Position numbers and translations under genes: made by a program | Notes under the pieces: generated by a model | The model's input: the letters and a program-made list of their open reading frames with translations, nothing else | Database searches by the model: none | Told to the model about the DNA's origin: nothing | Shown: piece after piece, positions 12,630 through 13,375 of the stretch | Layout: every line of letters starts with the position of its first letter | Position numbering within the stretch: position 1 is the first letter of the stretch | From: Bdellovibrionales bacterium | Lineage (GTDB): Bacteria > Bdellovibrionota > Bacteriovoracia > Bacteriovoracales > Bacteriovoracaceae | DNA length: 13,375 nucleotides | NCBI GenBank assembly: GCA_023250775.1 | Contig: JAHFAA010000054.1 | Coordinates: forward strand, 1-13,375 | Direction of reading: 5' to 3'

Positions 12630-13375
12630 ATGGCAAGTCCCAACTATTCGGGCCCGCGATTTCTGACTAAAACACGTTTTAAGCTCGGGATGGAATGTCC
12701 CACAAAACTTTTTTATACCAAAAAGAAAGAATACCCCGATCAAAAAATGGACGATCCTTTTTTGCAGGCCTTGGCCGAAGGCGGATTTCAGGTTGGTGAA
12801 CTCGCGAAATGCTATCATCCTGGCGGCCATGATATCGAAACGCTGGACTATGATGAGGCGGAAAAGCAGACCCAAGAACTTCTCAAGAATAAAGATGTCA
12901 TTATTTTTGAGCCGGCCATTCGCTATAAAAATCTCTTTATTCGCATCGACATTCTGATTAAAAAAGGAAATCACTTTGAGTTGATTGAAGTCAAGGCCAA
13001 AGCTTTTGATGACTCACAAGAAAATCCTTTTTTTAATAAGAACGGGACGCTCGATGCAGGTTGGAGAGCGTACTTGGAGGATGTGGCCTTTCAGCGCCAT
13101 GTTTTGGTGAGTGCTTTTCCCAAGGCCACGGTGGCGTGTTTTATGATGATGGCGGATAAGAATGCCCAATGTCCGGTGGATGGTCTGAATCAAAAATTCC
13201 GGATCGTGAGAGACGATCATCATCGCAAAGGGGCCAAGGTCTCGCATACGTTGAGTGCGGCAGATTTAAAAGAAAAGATTCTGGTTAAGGTTCCGGTGGA
13301 CGATGTGATCGAGGCCATTGGCGCTGATGGGGCCTTCGTTCAATCCATCGAGTCTTTGTCACAGGCCTATGAGAA
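12630..13375 (+). CDS. DUF2779-type protein with Cas4-like PD-(D/E)XK nuclease core (3' end cut by window)
   Basis: The frame is open from ATG 12630 to the window end (248 codons), so only the N-terminal part is seen. LTKTRFKLGMECPTKLFY (12-29) matches the opening of DUF2779 and Cas4-like proteins, including the Cys (23) after the glycine. FQVGELAKCYHPGG (53-66) is the next family block. EAEKQTQELL (76-85), IFEPAIRY (92-99) and RIDIL (D107) lead to IEVKAK (E120, K122), which with D107 forms the PD-(D/E)XK metal site; FQRHVLV (154-160) supplies the usual Gln after it. DUF2779 proteins are predicted nucleases of unsettled role. The ATG lacks a Shine-Dalgarno site (GGGAG is 15 bases away) and an in-frame stop at 12618-12620 excludes a longer ATG start. 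C-terminal Cys that could complete an iron-sulfur site would lie outside the window. Confidence 0.82.
   Translation, partial: MASPNYSGPRFLTKTRFKLGMECPTKLFYTKKKEYPDQKMDDPFLQALAEGGFQVGELAKCYHPGGHDIETLDYDEAEKQTQELLKNKDVIIFEPAIRYKNLFIRIDILIKKGNHFELIEVKAKAFDDSQENPFFNKNGTLDAGWRAYLEDVAFQRHVLVSAFPKATVACFMMMADKNAQCPVDGLNQKFRIVRDDHHRKGAKVSHTLSAADLKEKILVKVPVDDVIEAIGADGAFVQSIESLSQAYE

Noticed and set aside
12615..12974. 119-codon minus-strand frame over the start of the DUF2779 gene.
   Set aside because: The plus strand encodes clear DUF2779 and PD-(D/E)XK motifs in the same bases; the minus frame has no motif or start signal.

Overview
The window reads as one contiguous piece of a Gram-negative bacterial chromosome, with no IS element, phage gene, rRNA or tRNA. 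By eye the base composition is in the 40s % GC, and Shine-Dalgarno sites (GGAG/GAGG) are clear before most genes. The abundance of exported, Cys-containing proteins of unknown function, a membrane-anchored trehalose-phosphate synthase and a DUF2779-type nuclease-like protein are compatible with a member of Bdellovibrionota (Bdellovibrio/Bacteriovorax-like). This placement is inference from general resemblance and no single gene proves it.

Region 1 (1-3239, + strand) is a tight three-gene operon. It encodes a GT20 trehalose-6-phosphate synthase fused behind a membrane-anchored sensor-like N-terminus (cut by the window edge), a HAD-family trehalose-6-phosphate phosphatase, and a MarR-family regulator. 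The first two would make trehalose from UDP-glucose and glucose-6-phosphate; the third probably controls the operon.

Region 2 (3240-3579) is a gene-free convergent junction with a near-symmetric bidirectional terminator and REP-like short repeats.

Region 3 (3580-10054) is dominated by exported proteins without clear assignments. On the minus strand are a small helical protein, then a 735-residue secreted zinc-metallopeptidase candidate (HETGH...D plus a Met-turn-like segment near its C-terminus) followed closely by a beta-rich exported protein. On the plus strand are a protein made almost wholly of ten tandem ~51-residue two-cysteine repeats and a 255-residue exported helical protein. A 9-bp perfect inverted repeat lies upstream of the peptidase, and a hairpin overlaps the ribosome-binding site of the 255-residue protein.

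Region 4 (10049-11998, minus strand) is a compact operon of a LemA lipoprotein and two TPM-domain membrane proteins (YgcG-like), with a good sigma70-type promoter at 12018-12046.

Region 5 (12112-13375, + strand) holds a small six-Cys exported protein with its own promoter, and the start of a DUF2779/Cas4-like PD-(D/E)XK protein that runs off the window and may be translated from a leaderless or nearly leaderless mRNA.

The strongest candidates for undescribed biology are the ten-repeat protein, the large C-terminal-zincin protein with its neighbour, and the sensor-synthase fusion. No database or structure search was available, so novelty is not established for any of them.
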